A stretch of 64,000 nt of DNA from contig NW_001865040.1 of the NCBI RefSeq assembly GCF_000002865.3, positions 1,062,174 to 1,126,173 on the forward strand, given 5' to 3'. The DNA is from Monosiga brevicollis MX1 (Eukaryota; Opisthokonta; Choanoflagellata; Craspedida; Salpingoecidae). Of this stretch, positions 1-12,000 are shown in pieces; positions within the stretch are counted from its first letter, which is position 1, and the number at the start of each line of letters is the position of its first letter. Made by a program: the position numbers and the translations under genes. The notes below the pieces were generated by a model. It saw only the letters and a list, made by a program, of their open reading frames with translations. It was not told the DNA's origin and searched no databases.

Positions 1-1315
1 GCCGCACCGATCCGTCCGCCGACGGAGGACCAGGTGCAGATTGGGAGCCGAGGGCCCATGTCGGCGGGGACGACGAGCGGCGATGCCTTCCGCAGCTACC
101 GCAGCGAGCGACCCGAGCCGGTGCGTCACCGTGACCAGGTGTCGCTGAAGATGGATGGCGACGAGGGGCGGTTTGCGACGACATCGAAGGACGCTTTTGG
201 TGCCAAGGATGGGGAGCGTGCCGCGCCGATCCGTCCGCCGACGGAGGACCAGGTGCAGATTGAGAGCCGAGGGCCCATGTCGGCGGGGACGACGAGCGGC
301 GATGCCTTCCGCAGCTACCGCAGCGAGCGACCCGAGCCGGTGCGTCACCGTGACCAGGTGTCGCTGAAGATGGATGGCGACGAGGGGCGGTTTGCGACGA
401 CATCGAAGGACGCTTTTGGTGCCAAGGATGGGGAGCGTGCCGCGCCGATCCGTCCGCCGACGGAGGACCAGGTGCAGATTGGGAGCCGAGGGCCCATGTC
501 GGCGGGGACGACGAGCGGCGATGCCTTCCGCAGCTACCGCAGCGAGCGACCCGAGCCGGTGCGTCACCGTGACCAGGTGTCGCTGAAGATGGATGGCGAC
601 GAGGGGCGGTTTGCGACGACATCGAAGGACGCTTTTGGTGCCAAGGATGGGGAGCGTGCCGCGCCGATCCGTCCGCCGACGGAGGACCAGGTGCAGATTG
701 GGAGCCGAGGGCCCATGTCGGCGGGGACGACGAGCGGCGATGCCTTCCGCAGCTACCGCAGCGAGCGACCCGAGCCGGTGCGTCACCGTGACCAGGTGTC
801 GCTGAAGATGGATGGCGACGAGGGGCGGTTTGCGACGACATCGAAGGACGCTTTTGGTGCCAAGGATGGGGAGCGTGCCGCACCGATCCGTCCGCCGACG
901 GAGGACCAGGTGCAGATTGGGAGCCGAGGGCCCATGTCGGCGGGGACGACGAGCGGCGATGCCTTCCGCAGCTACCGCAGCGAGCGACCCGAGCCGGTGC
1001 GTCACCGTGACCAGGTGTCGCTGAAGATGGATGGCGACGAGGGGCGGTTTGCGACGACATCGAAGGACGCTTTTGGTGCCAAGGATGGGGAGCGTGCCGC
1101 GCCGATCCGTCCGCCGACGGAGGACCAGGTGCAGATTGAGAGCCGAGGGCCCATGTCGGCGGGGACGACGAGCGGCGATGCCTTCCGCAGCTACCGCAGC
1201 GAGCGACCCGAGCCGGTGCGTCACCGTGACCAGGTGTCGCTGAAGATGGATGGCGACGAGGGGCGGTTTGCGACGACATCGAAGGACGCTTTTGGTGCCA
1301 AGGATGGGGACCAGG
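1..1315 (+). repeat. 219-bp coding tandem repeat, about six copies
   Basis: Near-identical 219-bp units are seen at equivalent points 155, 374, 593, 812, 1031 and 1250. Copies differ at only a few diagnostic bases, for example GGG versus GAG after 'cagatt' and GCA versus GCG before 'ccgatccg'. The array extends beyond the left edge, so the true copy number is unknown. It ends abruptly inside the last unit near 1315. Confidence 0.95.
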
Positions 1316-2058
1316 TGTCGCTGAAGATTGATCCTGACTCTGTTCTGCGTTCTTTTTCTTACCCCGCTTTGTCCGCGAGACGCCCGCTTTTTTGTCCTCC
1401 TTATGCCATTGATCAGCAGCCCGTGTATTCAACAACCACAGCTGATACCTATCGTATCCCCTATTCTTTTCCTGACCCGTCTGACACTGTGACCTCAGAC
1501 GGCTCACAGCATATTCCTTTCGGTTCGATTTCTCGTCCTTCTAGCTCGGTTCCTCTTCCTGCTTCGGACGTCGCATCATTTTATCATGATCTCGGACTGC
1601 CAAAGCAACTCGATATTCCTGCAGCTGATCGGCCTTTTAAGCAGCTCATCGTATCCCACCCACATGAAAAGATGGCCTTCGAGACCACTAATCGCGCAAC
1701 GTTTCGCGACCAGACGAAGTTTGTGCGCGAGCGATTCCACTCGCCACAACGGCGCGTTGACATTGGCGAACCTGTCAAAGAAGCGCACTTAATTTCGACG
1801 ATGCATAGCGCACACGACTCTGCTGCTATCCGACCGACAGACGCTGCACATCGCACTGAACAGCTCATATTTAATGTCAATTCACCAGCGTCGCCACCCC
1901 AAGCTGTGTCACGCTATCTCGAGGCATTGCACCACAAACCTGGTCTCGCAATGCCTAGCCGCCATCTTCCAGATCGCCCCCGCTTCTTGCCTGCATCAGA
2001 CGACAATGCTTTGCAGTCAACGCGTGACTTGCTTCCCAGCTCCTTCTTCAAGTTGTAA
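1..2058 (+). CDS. SAXO/FAM154-like tandem-repeat protein, 3' part
   Basis: The reading frame is open from base 1 to a stop at 2056-2058, so the N-terminus lies outside the window. From 1 to about 1315 it is built of 73-residue repeats (219 bp). Each repeat holds two related halves: one centred on GTTSGDAF and ending RHRDQV, the other centred on FATTSKDAF and ending PTEDQV. The pattern (F/A)-x-T-T-x-x-x-F followed by a charged, proline-rich spacer resembles the Mn motifs of SAXO/FAM154 proteins, which bind ciliary and centriolar microtubules. After 1315 the tail is non-repetitive, except for one diverged motif, FETTNRATF, near 1678-1704. No membrane segment or signal is visible. The family call rests on the motif pattern only. 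An unrelated low-complexity protein is the alternative. Confidence 0.6.
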   Translation, partial: AAPIRPPTEDQVQIGSRGPMSAGTTSGDAFRSYRSERPEPVRHRDQVSLKMDGDEGRFATTSKDAFGAKDGERAAPIRPPTEDQVQIESRGPMSAGTTSGDAFRSYRSERPEPVRHRDQVSLKMDGDEGRFATTSKDAFGAKDGERAAPIRPPTEDQVQIGSRGPMSAGTTSGDAFRSYRSERPEPVRHRDQVSLKMDGDEGRFATTSKDAFGAKDGERAAPIRPPTEDQVQIGSRGPMSAGTTSGDAFRSYRSERPEPVRHRDQVSLKMDGDEGRFATTSKDAFGAKDGERAAPIRPPTEDQVQIGSRGPMSAGTTSGDAFRSYRSERPEPVRHRDQVSLKMDGDEGRFATTSKDAFGAKDGERAAPIRPPTEDQVQIESRGPMSAGTTSGDAFRSYRSERPEPVRHRDQVSLKMDGDEGRFATTSKDAFGAKDGDQVSLKIDPDSVLRSFSYPALSARRPLFCPPYAIDQQPVYSTTTADTYRIPYSFPDPSDTVTSDGSQHIPFGSISRPSSSVPLPASDVASFYHDLGLPKQLDIPAADRPFKQLIVSHPHEKMAFETTNRATFRDQTKFVRERFHSPQRRVDIGEPVKEAHLISTMHSAHDSAAIRPTDAAHRTEQLIFNVNSPASPPQAVSRYLEALHHKPGLAMPSRHLPDRPRFLPASDDNALQSTRDLLPSSFFKL

Positions 2059-5000
2059 GGGAGCGCACAATGCCTTCTTTATCAAGGGCATCTAGCCATT
2101 TCTTTGCAGCGCCTGGCGCGTCTTCCTTTAAATTCCATTCACGCTTGTCGCCAACCTGCATATCCCAAACGTGAGGATGGCCGCGTGCAACACAGAGTAT
2201 TGTGCACGAATTGCCTGGCACGTACCAAAAGCAAGCAATCCCCCTCAACGCGGCAGGTCAATATCGTGCCCAAGTCAATGTAACCTTTGTAAATGGTTGG
2301 CTTTCCGTCTCGGCATTTGTAATACTCCATAATTGATCCTTTCCGAATGAAGTAACGCTTCTTTCGTCCAGCCTACTCAAGAATACATGTCAGTGTGGCA
2401 TACTGGGCAGTTTCATTGTGTGCAGCCCACGTATCTCACCAAAACACCCTTTTCCCCCTGTTTCCAAAAGTAAGCTCCAACAGCATCCGCCCGGTTTTTC
2501 CTGCCAAGAGAGCACCCATGCAGACACCAGATATGAGGTGAATAGTGTCACTGACACGCGCATACAAACACAAACTTGTTGACGTGGCCAAATGGCGATA
2601 TCAGGCTCGAACCGCAGTTTGTCAAGCCTGTCTGCGACTTCGGGGCGGTAGAGCTCGGACAAGGTCCGAGATCGACCGGCATGAACCACGACTTCTTGTG
2701 CCGTTGGTGCTGCTGCCAGCACCTCGGCTGCCGCACTGGCGCGTTGATCAAAGTGAGCAATACTCCCGTCAAAGAGACCGGCAAGTAACCTTTGCCCATT
2801 CGACAAGCCAGCAAAATGTAAGGTTAAAATGGCGTGGCCTGTAAAAATGTTCTGCACAAGTCTGGCTTCGGTTCCATTGACAGCATAGACCTGAGATAAA
2901 AGAGAGAAAAAGCAGCATGTCATAATATAGTGCATTTGAAAGCAAGACTTGTGTGAGCAAGACTCGTATGTCAAATACTGTGTGTCAAAGACTCGTGTGT
3001 CAAAGATGCGTACGTGGAGGCGGTGCTGCCAGCCCGAGAGTGCAACAATATCTCCGTTGGCGGTTGAACTTGCAGCCTTGAGCGAACCAAGTCGAGGACG
3101 AATGACGACTGGAGCAGCATTTTTTTCCACACAGTGATGGATGGAGAAGATGCCTGCAGTGGTGGCAAATCCCAAGTGCCATGGGCCCACCATGCACATG
3201 CCGCTGACTTGTCCAGCAGGCACACGGATAGCACGAATCTTGGAAAGCAAGCCCAGTTGCTCATCCAGCAGCAGCAACAGGCATTGTCCGCCTTTGCTAA
3301 CGGCGGCTAAGACATGCTTTTGACCAATCATGGCAACAACTGGACCGTCCTCAAGCTCCACTCTGATGAGATGAACGACACATCAAAAGTAAGTATGATC
3401 AAAAAGAAGAAAAAGAAAAATGTCAAGCAAATGACAACGCGAAGCCAAAGCAACGGCGGTGCACTTGAAAGCGTTGAGTGGCCCAAACATGGCATGAACC
3501 GCAAACGTCTGACGAAAAAGTAGCCAACCTTGCTGTCGGAGAGAAATCATCGAGTTGCAAAACCTGGATTCGACCGGTTACCTCACCGAGGCAAAGAAAG
3601 CGCCGTTTCTGGCCAATACAGGCAAGAGCATTGACCTTGTGTTCAACGGTCATTGTGGCATGCACCGCCCAGCCGTCGGATTCCGCAACGGCTTCCCACA
3701 GCTTCAGCTCACGGGCTTCGCTCACGGCCACAAGTAGGGTATCCGAGGCAAAAATGCAGGCTGTGACCCAGTAAGAGAATCCTTCAAAGGTTTCGCGCAG
3801 CTGGCCATCTGCAGTCCAGAGCTTAGCGGTTTTGTCGCGCGAAGATGAGAGAATAAGCTCGGTGGTCGAGCTCAAGCTCGTCACCTCACGACCATGACGA
3901 CGAGCGGTGGCGGGAGTCTGGTTGGCACGCTGCCAGACCCGTATGGACAAGTCATCACCGCACGTTGCCACCAGCTTTTTAAGTATTGAGCCATCGCGCA
4001 CCAATGGACAATGAGCGACATGGGCAAGGCAAATGAGAGAATCAGCAAGCTGTATACGATCATTCGATGCCAACATCTCACCTGATTCTCTGGAGAGATT
4101 GCCACATGATTGACCCAATCACTGTGGCCTTCGAACACGCCCTCAATGGTGAATGCTGCGGTATTGATCATCTGCAGGAGTTCATTCTTGATGACAAAAG
4201 TACACGATGGCAAAAGGGTAAGCGAATACTTTGTGAAACAGTCGAAGACGTACCTTGCAAGACTTGTCTGAGGAAGTGGTCAGCAGTCGTTGATGAGTCT
4301 GATCGTGTAACATGAACAATACCGTGCCGTCGTGTGGGCGTAGCTCCTTCAAGCAGTCACCGGTACGCCAGTCCACGAGGCGGAGGGTACGTTGATGATC
4401 ACAAAGAATGATGTGTTTGCTATCATAGGGTGCGAAGCTTGTTTCGCTGTCACAGTTGTATGCGTTGGGAACTTCAAAGCAACGCATGCTTGGGTAACCA
4501 AGAACCGAATAGCCGTGGAAATTGTGGGCCAAAATAATAACATGCGTATCCTCGGCTCGTTGATTTTCTGCAAAATCACAATCCCAAGACATGAAGAGCA
4601 AGCTATTGACCCGCATCTCACGCACAAAATTGATGCAGGCCAACTCTTCGCCGGTCAACGAAAATCGGCGAAGCGATCCCTCGAGATCACAGATGATCAA
4701 CTCTTCAAGTTCCCACAAGGGCTGGCATGCAGTAAAGCGTGTCTGAGCTGCAAGGAAAAAAGCGTGAGAGATGAGAGTCAGGGGATAGAGCCGGGCAGTA
4801 CAAGCATCTGCTTGAGTTCAGAATGAAGAGACTTACGTTTCCAAATATGCATTTGTGTCAAGGTGCTCAAATTCCACAGCGAAATGGTGGCGCCCGTGCA
4901 AAGGAGTTTATCTTTATCAGGGGAAACAAAGACATTGGAAACGGTGGAATTGAAGCCGTCCAAGCGAGCAATAGGCTCGTTGCGCTCGAGGGCCCATATG

Positions 5001-8000
5001 ACCACAGTCCGATCGCTGCGACGCAGGATGCAAGGCGTAAAGTTTGAAATTTCTTTCGCTGACGGTATGTCCCCTTTAAAGAACTGGAGCACACAGAAGA
5101 TTGTAGAGCGATCTGTGCCACTCACCTCGAGGCAGACAACAATCTGGTTTCGCTCAAGAAGGCGACGGAGGTAACGCGCTCCAGATGGCCAGTCAAGACC
5201 TGCACGAGACCCCCTGCAAGCAGCCAGCGAGCAGGTTCAGCAAAAAAACACATGCTTTCGGGTTACGCTACGATGTAAGAGAGCGTGTGAAGAATGAAGA
5301 AGGACTCGGTGTGGGGAAGAGGATCCGCACCTCCAAAGTGTGCCAACACTGGTCTGGATGGCAGCAAGCTAGGGCCGCGCTCAAGCAGACCGCGAGCTTC
5401 GCGCACGTAGACTTGCACCTGCTCTGAAGTGGCCTCCTTGTATTCCTCCCGATCACTGGCATGAAGGAGCAATTGAGTAGCAAAGGACGTTTGACGACCC
5501 TCGAGCTCCGTGCCGAGAATGCGCAGTATGTTGTACAAACAGCTCACAGCTTGGACCACATCCGTGTGATCGGCTAAAGTTTGCCATTGACAAAGTAAGG
5601 CCATGAGTTGGATTGGACCTTCTACTTGACAGCTAGCCTCCACCCAGGCGACGTTGAGTAGACAGTGTTTCAAGAGCTCCTCGAAGCGTCCCGCCTTTGT
5701 AAGCAGGTGGTGCAACTGGAAGATGACGCGCGGGTTGGGCTCAAAGGAGCTGCTCGAGATGTTGTAGGGATGCAAAATGGGAACGCGTCGAGCACGATGC
5801 AGGCTCACATCAACATCAAGCAGACTTGCGCCGAAATAGCGGATGGCAACTGCAATGATGGGTTGTACATCCATGGTTGCCAAGAACTTCTCAACAGCCT
5901 GCTCAACAAAGGGATGGATCCAGGTATGCACACTGAACATGCCAATGTCGGTTGAGGTCTAGCATTAGGGTTCAAGGGTAGGCAGCACAATTGTCATAAG
6001 ATAGCAAGAATTCACTACAAACTTTTGTGTCTTCTAATGACGTGCATATGTGCAAACGACGGGGGGGGGCGGGGGGAGGCATACCAAGAACGGACGAAGT
6101 CGAGCAAGAAGTCGAGCAACTACGAGTGGGGGCACGCGCCGAAGAGGAGGTGTCCAATGCACAAAGAGCTCGTCCAGTACGGCGTCGTCAAGAGAAAGAA
6201 TGTGCTCCAGCTCTTGGGTGGTCAGCCCGCGGCGCGAGTGAAATAGGAGGGCGAGAGTGTGCCGAACCAAAATTGAACCCATCGCTTCGCAGCTCTCGTG
6301 CAGAGTTGCCTCTAGTCGCTGGAGAGTTGTTGGGTGTTCGGGGACGATGACGGTGTCATAGGAGTGAAGCTGAAGACCAAATTGAACGAGCAAGGCAAGG
6401 TGAAGCCAATCAGGTTCGGCCGCATGCATGGTCATTAATGCGTCACGCTGGATCGGCTGAAGGACACGCCCATGCATTGCAAGCTGTTGGGAGAGATACA
6501 AATCCGCAGCATCGGGAGACGGCAGCTGCATTGAACATAAATCAACTCCAAGCCGAGCGGCTGCCTCACGGAATAGAGACTGGTACGCCTTTGCTCTCGA
6601 GTCGGTACTAAAGGAAGCAATCACGTATACGAATGGGGGAAGTCCACTTGCAAACAGACCAACCAAAAATTCGAGGGAAAGATCAACGAGTTGGTCCAGA
6701 GCATCGATGACAACGACCACAGGCATGGCTGAATTTGCGCGCTGCAGGGCTGCTTTAAAGCGTTCTGTTGTGAAAGTGGCTGGGTCACCAGCGCCTTCAG
6801 GATCGAAGAGTTGCTCAGCTTGAAAAGCCAAATCGTTGAAGATGAGCTCGGCATGTTGGGCACGCGTCGAGAGTCCACAGAAGCGAGCCAACAAGGCGCG
6901 GCTGGAGTCTTGGCGTAGGTGCTGCACCACCTGTGCCAAAAGTGTTGTTTTGCCAGAAGCACCCTGGCCCTGCAGAAAGAAAGGCGACAGGCCTTGGCTC
7001 GCATCTCGAGCAAGGTAGTTCCAGACAGGCGCATTGCGCTGCTTAAGAATGTGATTTGTGGCATGCGCGGCGTGTTTCAGGTGGACATCGATCTCCGTGG
7101 CAAGCTGTAGCTGCATTGAGCTCAAAGAACTTTTCCAAGCAATGTGCTGACTGTGAGTGGCGTCGATGGCAGTCGAGCAAAACTTCTCCACAGCAAGAGC
7201 CAGCTCTGTCAGGTACGTGCTCCGAATAGCCGAGCCCGGATCAAGCAAATCGCTGGCCGATAAGGTCCATTCCCGATACTGAATGCCGTCGCGTGCACGA
7301 AGGTCTCCAATCATGTGTTTGAGTCTGGTAGAATCGTGCGATGCAAAATCTGCATAATCGACCAGAGCTTTGACGAGGGGCTGAGATTTGCTGCGAGCAT
7401 CCAGTTCAGAGATGGCGCGATGCAGAACCAGCATGTCGCGGTGGGACTTGGCACCCAAGGCGTAGGCTGCCTCGATTTCCATACTTGTGACTAAGTTTGC
7501 ACGCGCACACAGAAAGCATGGCGTAAATGAGATTAAACCATGCACCTGGCAAGGCCTGGAGTCGTACAAGAGTGCATGTACACGGTATTTCGAAACGGGA
7601 AAGCACTGACCGGAAGTCAGTTGAGAACGCAGTTTGTCAGAAATGAGCCGACCGGTGTCCGTCGCCACCAAATGCATGGCATCAATGAGCATTTGGACCT
7701 TGTCGACCGGCTGAAAGTTAGCATGAACCGATGTGAGCCGTGAGCAATCACCGCAATCCCACACTCACTCACTCGCTCCCCGACTCACGCACTCACTCAC
7801 CAGCGCGTTAAGTTGCTCAACGCTGAGGCAGTGTGTCGAGGGAATGGCATTCTCGTCAATCCGATAGATTGTGCTCAAAAGAGGGCGTAAGAAGGGTACA
7901 AGATGTTCTTGCAGAATCATAAAGTCAGTGTGCAAGATCAGGTTGGGGAGTGGCTGCCAACCAAAGCGATTGCCCAGAAGGGCAATGAAGAACTCGGCGC

Positions 8001-8553
8001 AGGATTCATGGGCACACCGCCGGACTTCTTGGACGCAAACATCCACCGTTTCGTATTGATCCACCACATCTTGAGTGATTCCCCAGCTGAGATCGAGCAA
8101 GCGAAGGTACGATGTATCAATGAGATTGAGCAGCATGAATCGGTCCAACCAAGGTCGGCAGAACTACACACACGGAGCGTAGAGAATCCAAAATCGATGC
8201 CCAGATGATTTGCCTGCGCCTGCAGGCTGGGCAGGACATTGGCAATGAGATAGTCTCGTTCGGTTTTGAAGTCTACAGCGTGCCCGTGAGAGAGAATGTC
8301 ATGAAGATGCATATGAGCTGCTCGCGTGACATCGCGGAGACCCAAGACTTGGCCCTCAGTGGATTGGCCGCACAACTGCAATGGATATTGGCTGATACGT
8401 ACCCTTGAAAGTTGAGGAAAGAAATATTTGCACCCGATGCTTCGGCATAACCGAGACCTGTGACGTCCCTTGCACCAGAGCACGATAGCTTTCCAGGACC
8501 GCGGACGGGCCGGAACCGGCCTCCGCCGTCCCCTCTTGTTGCCTTTCCGCCAT
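2048..8553 (-). CDS. NACHT-WD40 protein with N-terminal DUF4062 and C-terminal PH domain
   Basis: Multi-exon gene beginning at ATG 8553. Exon 1 ends at 8403 and carries VQIFLSSTFKG; the following exon carries FKTERDYLIANVLP. Together these are the DUF4062 signature found at the front of NWD1/TEP1-type proteins. The NACHT ATPase follows: Walker A QGQGASGKTT (about 6951-6983) and Walker B PVVVVIDALDQ (about 6695-6730), then a winged-helix-like region. From about 5900 to 2580 the exons encode WD40 repeats, for example EGVFEGHSDWV, LSIRVWQR and DKTAKLW. The last exons (about 2503-2048) encode a PH domain: YFWKQGEKGV, KKRYFIRKGS and a final KKWLDALDKEGI. The PH exon could be a separate gene, because the splice phase into it is not clean. 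Such proteins are STAND-type signalling scaffolds; the ligand here is unknown. Confidence 0.8.
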
Positions 8554-9066
8554 GGCACCGACACTGCTGGCTTGGCAATTGTCAGACGATTTGATGTTTG
8601 CGCAACAGAACAGAAACCGTTCGTCTGACAAAAAAGGAGAGAGATGAACGTTGACGTTCAAAGAGTTTACATCCGGATGTTAGTTGACGAGCGTTTGAAC
8701 TTTTGGCAGCTCAAGGCTTGAGACAAACGGTGAGGCCAGAGGCGGCGAGTGGGTTGTGCTCGCGTGGATGCATGAGTGACACTGGTTGGCATTGCGAGTA
8801 CGAGGCTCAGCCGGTGGTATGGTGTCGCAGATGTGGAGACACCCCAGGCGGTTGATTCTTTCGTGACCCGCGCTTGTTACAAGCAAGAATGGCGCACGAT
8901 TCGCGCGACACAAAAATAAACCTTCCCCTTGAACTGTCAAACGTGAGTTGATGCAACCCGAGGCCACCCGGTAATGATAGGGTAGGCAGGAATTGGAATG
9001 CCTCTTCGGCCATGAATGTGGTTGATCGAAGCATCCTGAGCATGTGTGGTCGCCCAAACGTGGTAG
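8554..9066. promoter_or_regulatory. Divergent intergenic region
   Basis: Lies between the ATG of the minus-strand NACHT-WD40 gene (8553) and the first recognised exon of the plus-strand BIRC6-like gene. It should hold both promoters and the unresolved first coding exon of the E2 gene. A short open stretch from ATG 8771, encoding MSDTGWHCEYEAQP, is one candidate for that exon. No TATA box or other clear element was seen. Confidence 0.45.
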
Positions 9067-12000
9067 GCGCAGGAGGAGGAGGAGGAGGAGGTTTTGGTGA
9101 ACACCGATGATGAGTCCAAGATCGACGTACCCTCTTCGCCGGTTGTCGTGATTGATCTGGAGGACCAGGAAGAAGGCGGCCTCGAAGACGATGTCGTATT
9201 GCTTGACCCAGAACCGCGTCGGCAGCGGCGTCGTCACAAAACGTGCCAACACTGCCAGCAACGCTTTCGTGCGAGCCTGCTCTGTACCGTGCCCGGCGTC
9301 CAGCTGTGTGGTTCGTGTGCACGCGCTGGTGCCACTGATATCATCAAGGCTGCCATGGGTAGGTGCATGTCCCCTTCATTCCATAAAAAGCGCAGTGACC
9401 CATGCTTGCACGCACGGTCTAATCGGAAACATATAGGTGCTAGACGTGACGCGTCGCTCCCAGACTTTCCAAACACGCCGCTTGAGATCTTGACGGCTGT
9501 GGGTGAGGAAGCCGTCGTTGCCTACGGTGCCCAGCTGGCTCAGGATGGATGCCAAGCAACGGTGCGTGTACGCTCGCGGTAAATCGTGAAGCACGGCGTG
9601 CCAAAAGTGTAACGAACCCGATGGCGGGACTCGCTTGACCTGACCCTGGCCGCTGCCATACACTAGCCCCGCTTGCCCTGTTCCACGGCTGGACTCACCC
9701 GTCTTCTACAAGCCGTTGAGGCCATCAACCCAACCGATGCTGGTGGAGGCCCGCCTACTACCGACTCTTCCCGTGGTGCACGAACCAATCGAGGACGTGG
9801 TCGTGGCAGACGTGGTCGTCGGGCCGCGAAGCAGCCCAAGTACATGGCACAAACGGCCTGGTCAGCCGGTACAGGCTTTGGTGGACGTGAAAATTCGCGC
9901 CTAGATGCACGACTTCTGGTATGCCCTACATGTCCTGGTCTGCAATGGCCGCTGACTGGCCGTGCCTCTGGCAAATTGCCGACCTTGTTGTTTGTCGGAG
10001 ATGAAGGCGCAATCTAACAGGCTTGCCTGCAGGACGCTGCATCTCAACGTCAGAGCTCCGAGGACGCACGATTGGAGCAGCGACTGCGAGACCTGGACAT
10101 GGCCTTAAAGGGCGCTGAGCTCACTGCACCGACGTGCTTTGCTCTGTGGTACCATGTCCTGACCTCGGGCATGCTGGATACACTGACCAATGTACGGGGG
10201 AGTCGCGATTTGTTGAAGCAACGGCCTCTCCTAAGGTTTTGACTCATTCGCGGACGGCCACCTAGATGTTGCGAAGTGTCAATCTTGCCGACATGATGGA
10301 GCAGCGCAGGGCCGTACATTGTGCCCTTTTCAGCCTGCTCGCCACCTTTGGGGCTAAACCAGAGCTGGCCGCCCTTCTTGCGCCTCAGTGGAAACTCAAG
10401 GACGCCCTTGAGGAGGTGCGGTTGCTCGTGGGTTGCACCTTGGCGACTAAACCGTCGTCTTGCAGTTGGTGTTTGAGTGATGCTTGAATGCGATGCCTTA
10501 TGAGGCGAATGTTAATTTCTCGCTATGCGTCGGTATTGCTTGAGCAATCTGTAGCACATACGTGTGGGGCGAAACGATGAGTTTGAATGCAATGTGGTGG
10601 ATGTATTGGACCTATTACGGGGCATCAAGCGAAATCTTCAGGCAAGCAGCCGCGCACGCAAGCACGCCCAAACGGGGCCGTTGCTTTCTTTTGGCTTGTG
10701 TTTTTCTTTTCTTGGTCGCGTAGCCTGTGCATTTCCAGGCGCTGGATGAGATTTGGCCGCTTCATGCATGCGCCGTTTGTCCAGATTCTGCAAAAGACTT
10801 CACATGCCTCTGCCGTTGATACCAGTTTGGAGGTACGGCCAAGAGCGCAACGGGGCATACCGTCTCACATTCTCCACAGACAGCATGGCGTGCCAGCGCC
10901 GAAGGGCGTGTTTTCAAAGAAAATGGCTTGCTAAAAAACTACAGTTTTACAATTTGTCAAGAGCTGACTTGCTTGTGTCCCCGAATTCCCCTCAGATGAA
11001 CCGAGTGGTCACTGATTGCGTTCGTCAACTTGATGCAAGCATGGCGGGGATACCTCGCTGCCTCATGGCTGCGAAGAAGGCTGCCACCATTGATGTTGAA
11101 GCGCCTATGGTGGGCTTGCCCGGCTTTATTCATTGTCCTTACTCTCGTTAGAATCTGCCAGTGTTCCTTGACATTCTTATTACCATCCTGGGTGCGAAAC
11201 GGCAGGAGATTGAAGAGACCGAATCGTTGAGTGAAGCAGAAGTATACGTGAAGGAGCTGCGCAATCAATCGTATCGAACGATTGAAATGGACCTTGGTCG
11301 GCATTCTTTCAGTTCACAAGCCCGTGCCCTGAAGCAAGCCCCTTTAAAGCGGTATGGCACCGGCACATCTGCCTGCTTGTTATCCATCCTTTGGGTTGGT
11401 TACATGTCATGTCATCCGGTCTCATCCGATGATTGGTCGATTGCGCCGTGCGTACGCAGCATGAAGCGCATCCAGAAGGAACTTGCTGCGCTCTCGTCGT
11501 CGTTGCCGCTGAGTTTCTCGGGGAGTATCTTTGTCCGAGCAGACGAGGTATGACGACATGCACAACCCAACTCATCAAAGAGGGGTTTCCACCTTCACAC
11601 GATATCGGCCAACTCATTAAACGTTTTGCTCTGCGTGTAAATTGGCTCGTCCTTTTGCTTGCTCAACGCCCAGGCTCGACCGGATGTACTCAAGGCACTC
11701 ATCATCGGTCCGGAAGATACGCCTTATGCCAATGGCTGCTTTTTTTTCGATATTTTTCTTCCTGAACAAGTGCGTTCTGATTGCACGCATGCATGTTTAA
11801 TATATTATGTTGAGGGCACCTGCGCTTGCTCGTGGCGCCACTTGGTTTATTGCTGGCTCCCCCTTTGTCTGCTCCTTCCCTCAATGTTCTCTTGCTCTGA
11901 ACTGACGATGCTGTGGATAGTATCCCCAAACACCACCGCTGGTTCAACTCGTCACGACTGATCGTGGACACGTGCGCTTCAACCCCAACCTGTACAAGAG

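Noticed and set aside
155-1243. Five identical 70-residue Arg-rich frames
   Set aside because: They are out-of-frame readings of the 219-bp repeat, each ending at the same point in the unit.
2545-8208. Several plus-strand frames opposite the NACHT-WD40 gene
   Set aside because: Shadows of conserved minus-strand coding exons.
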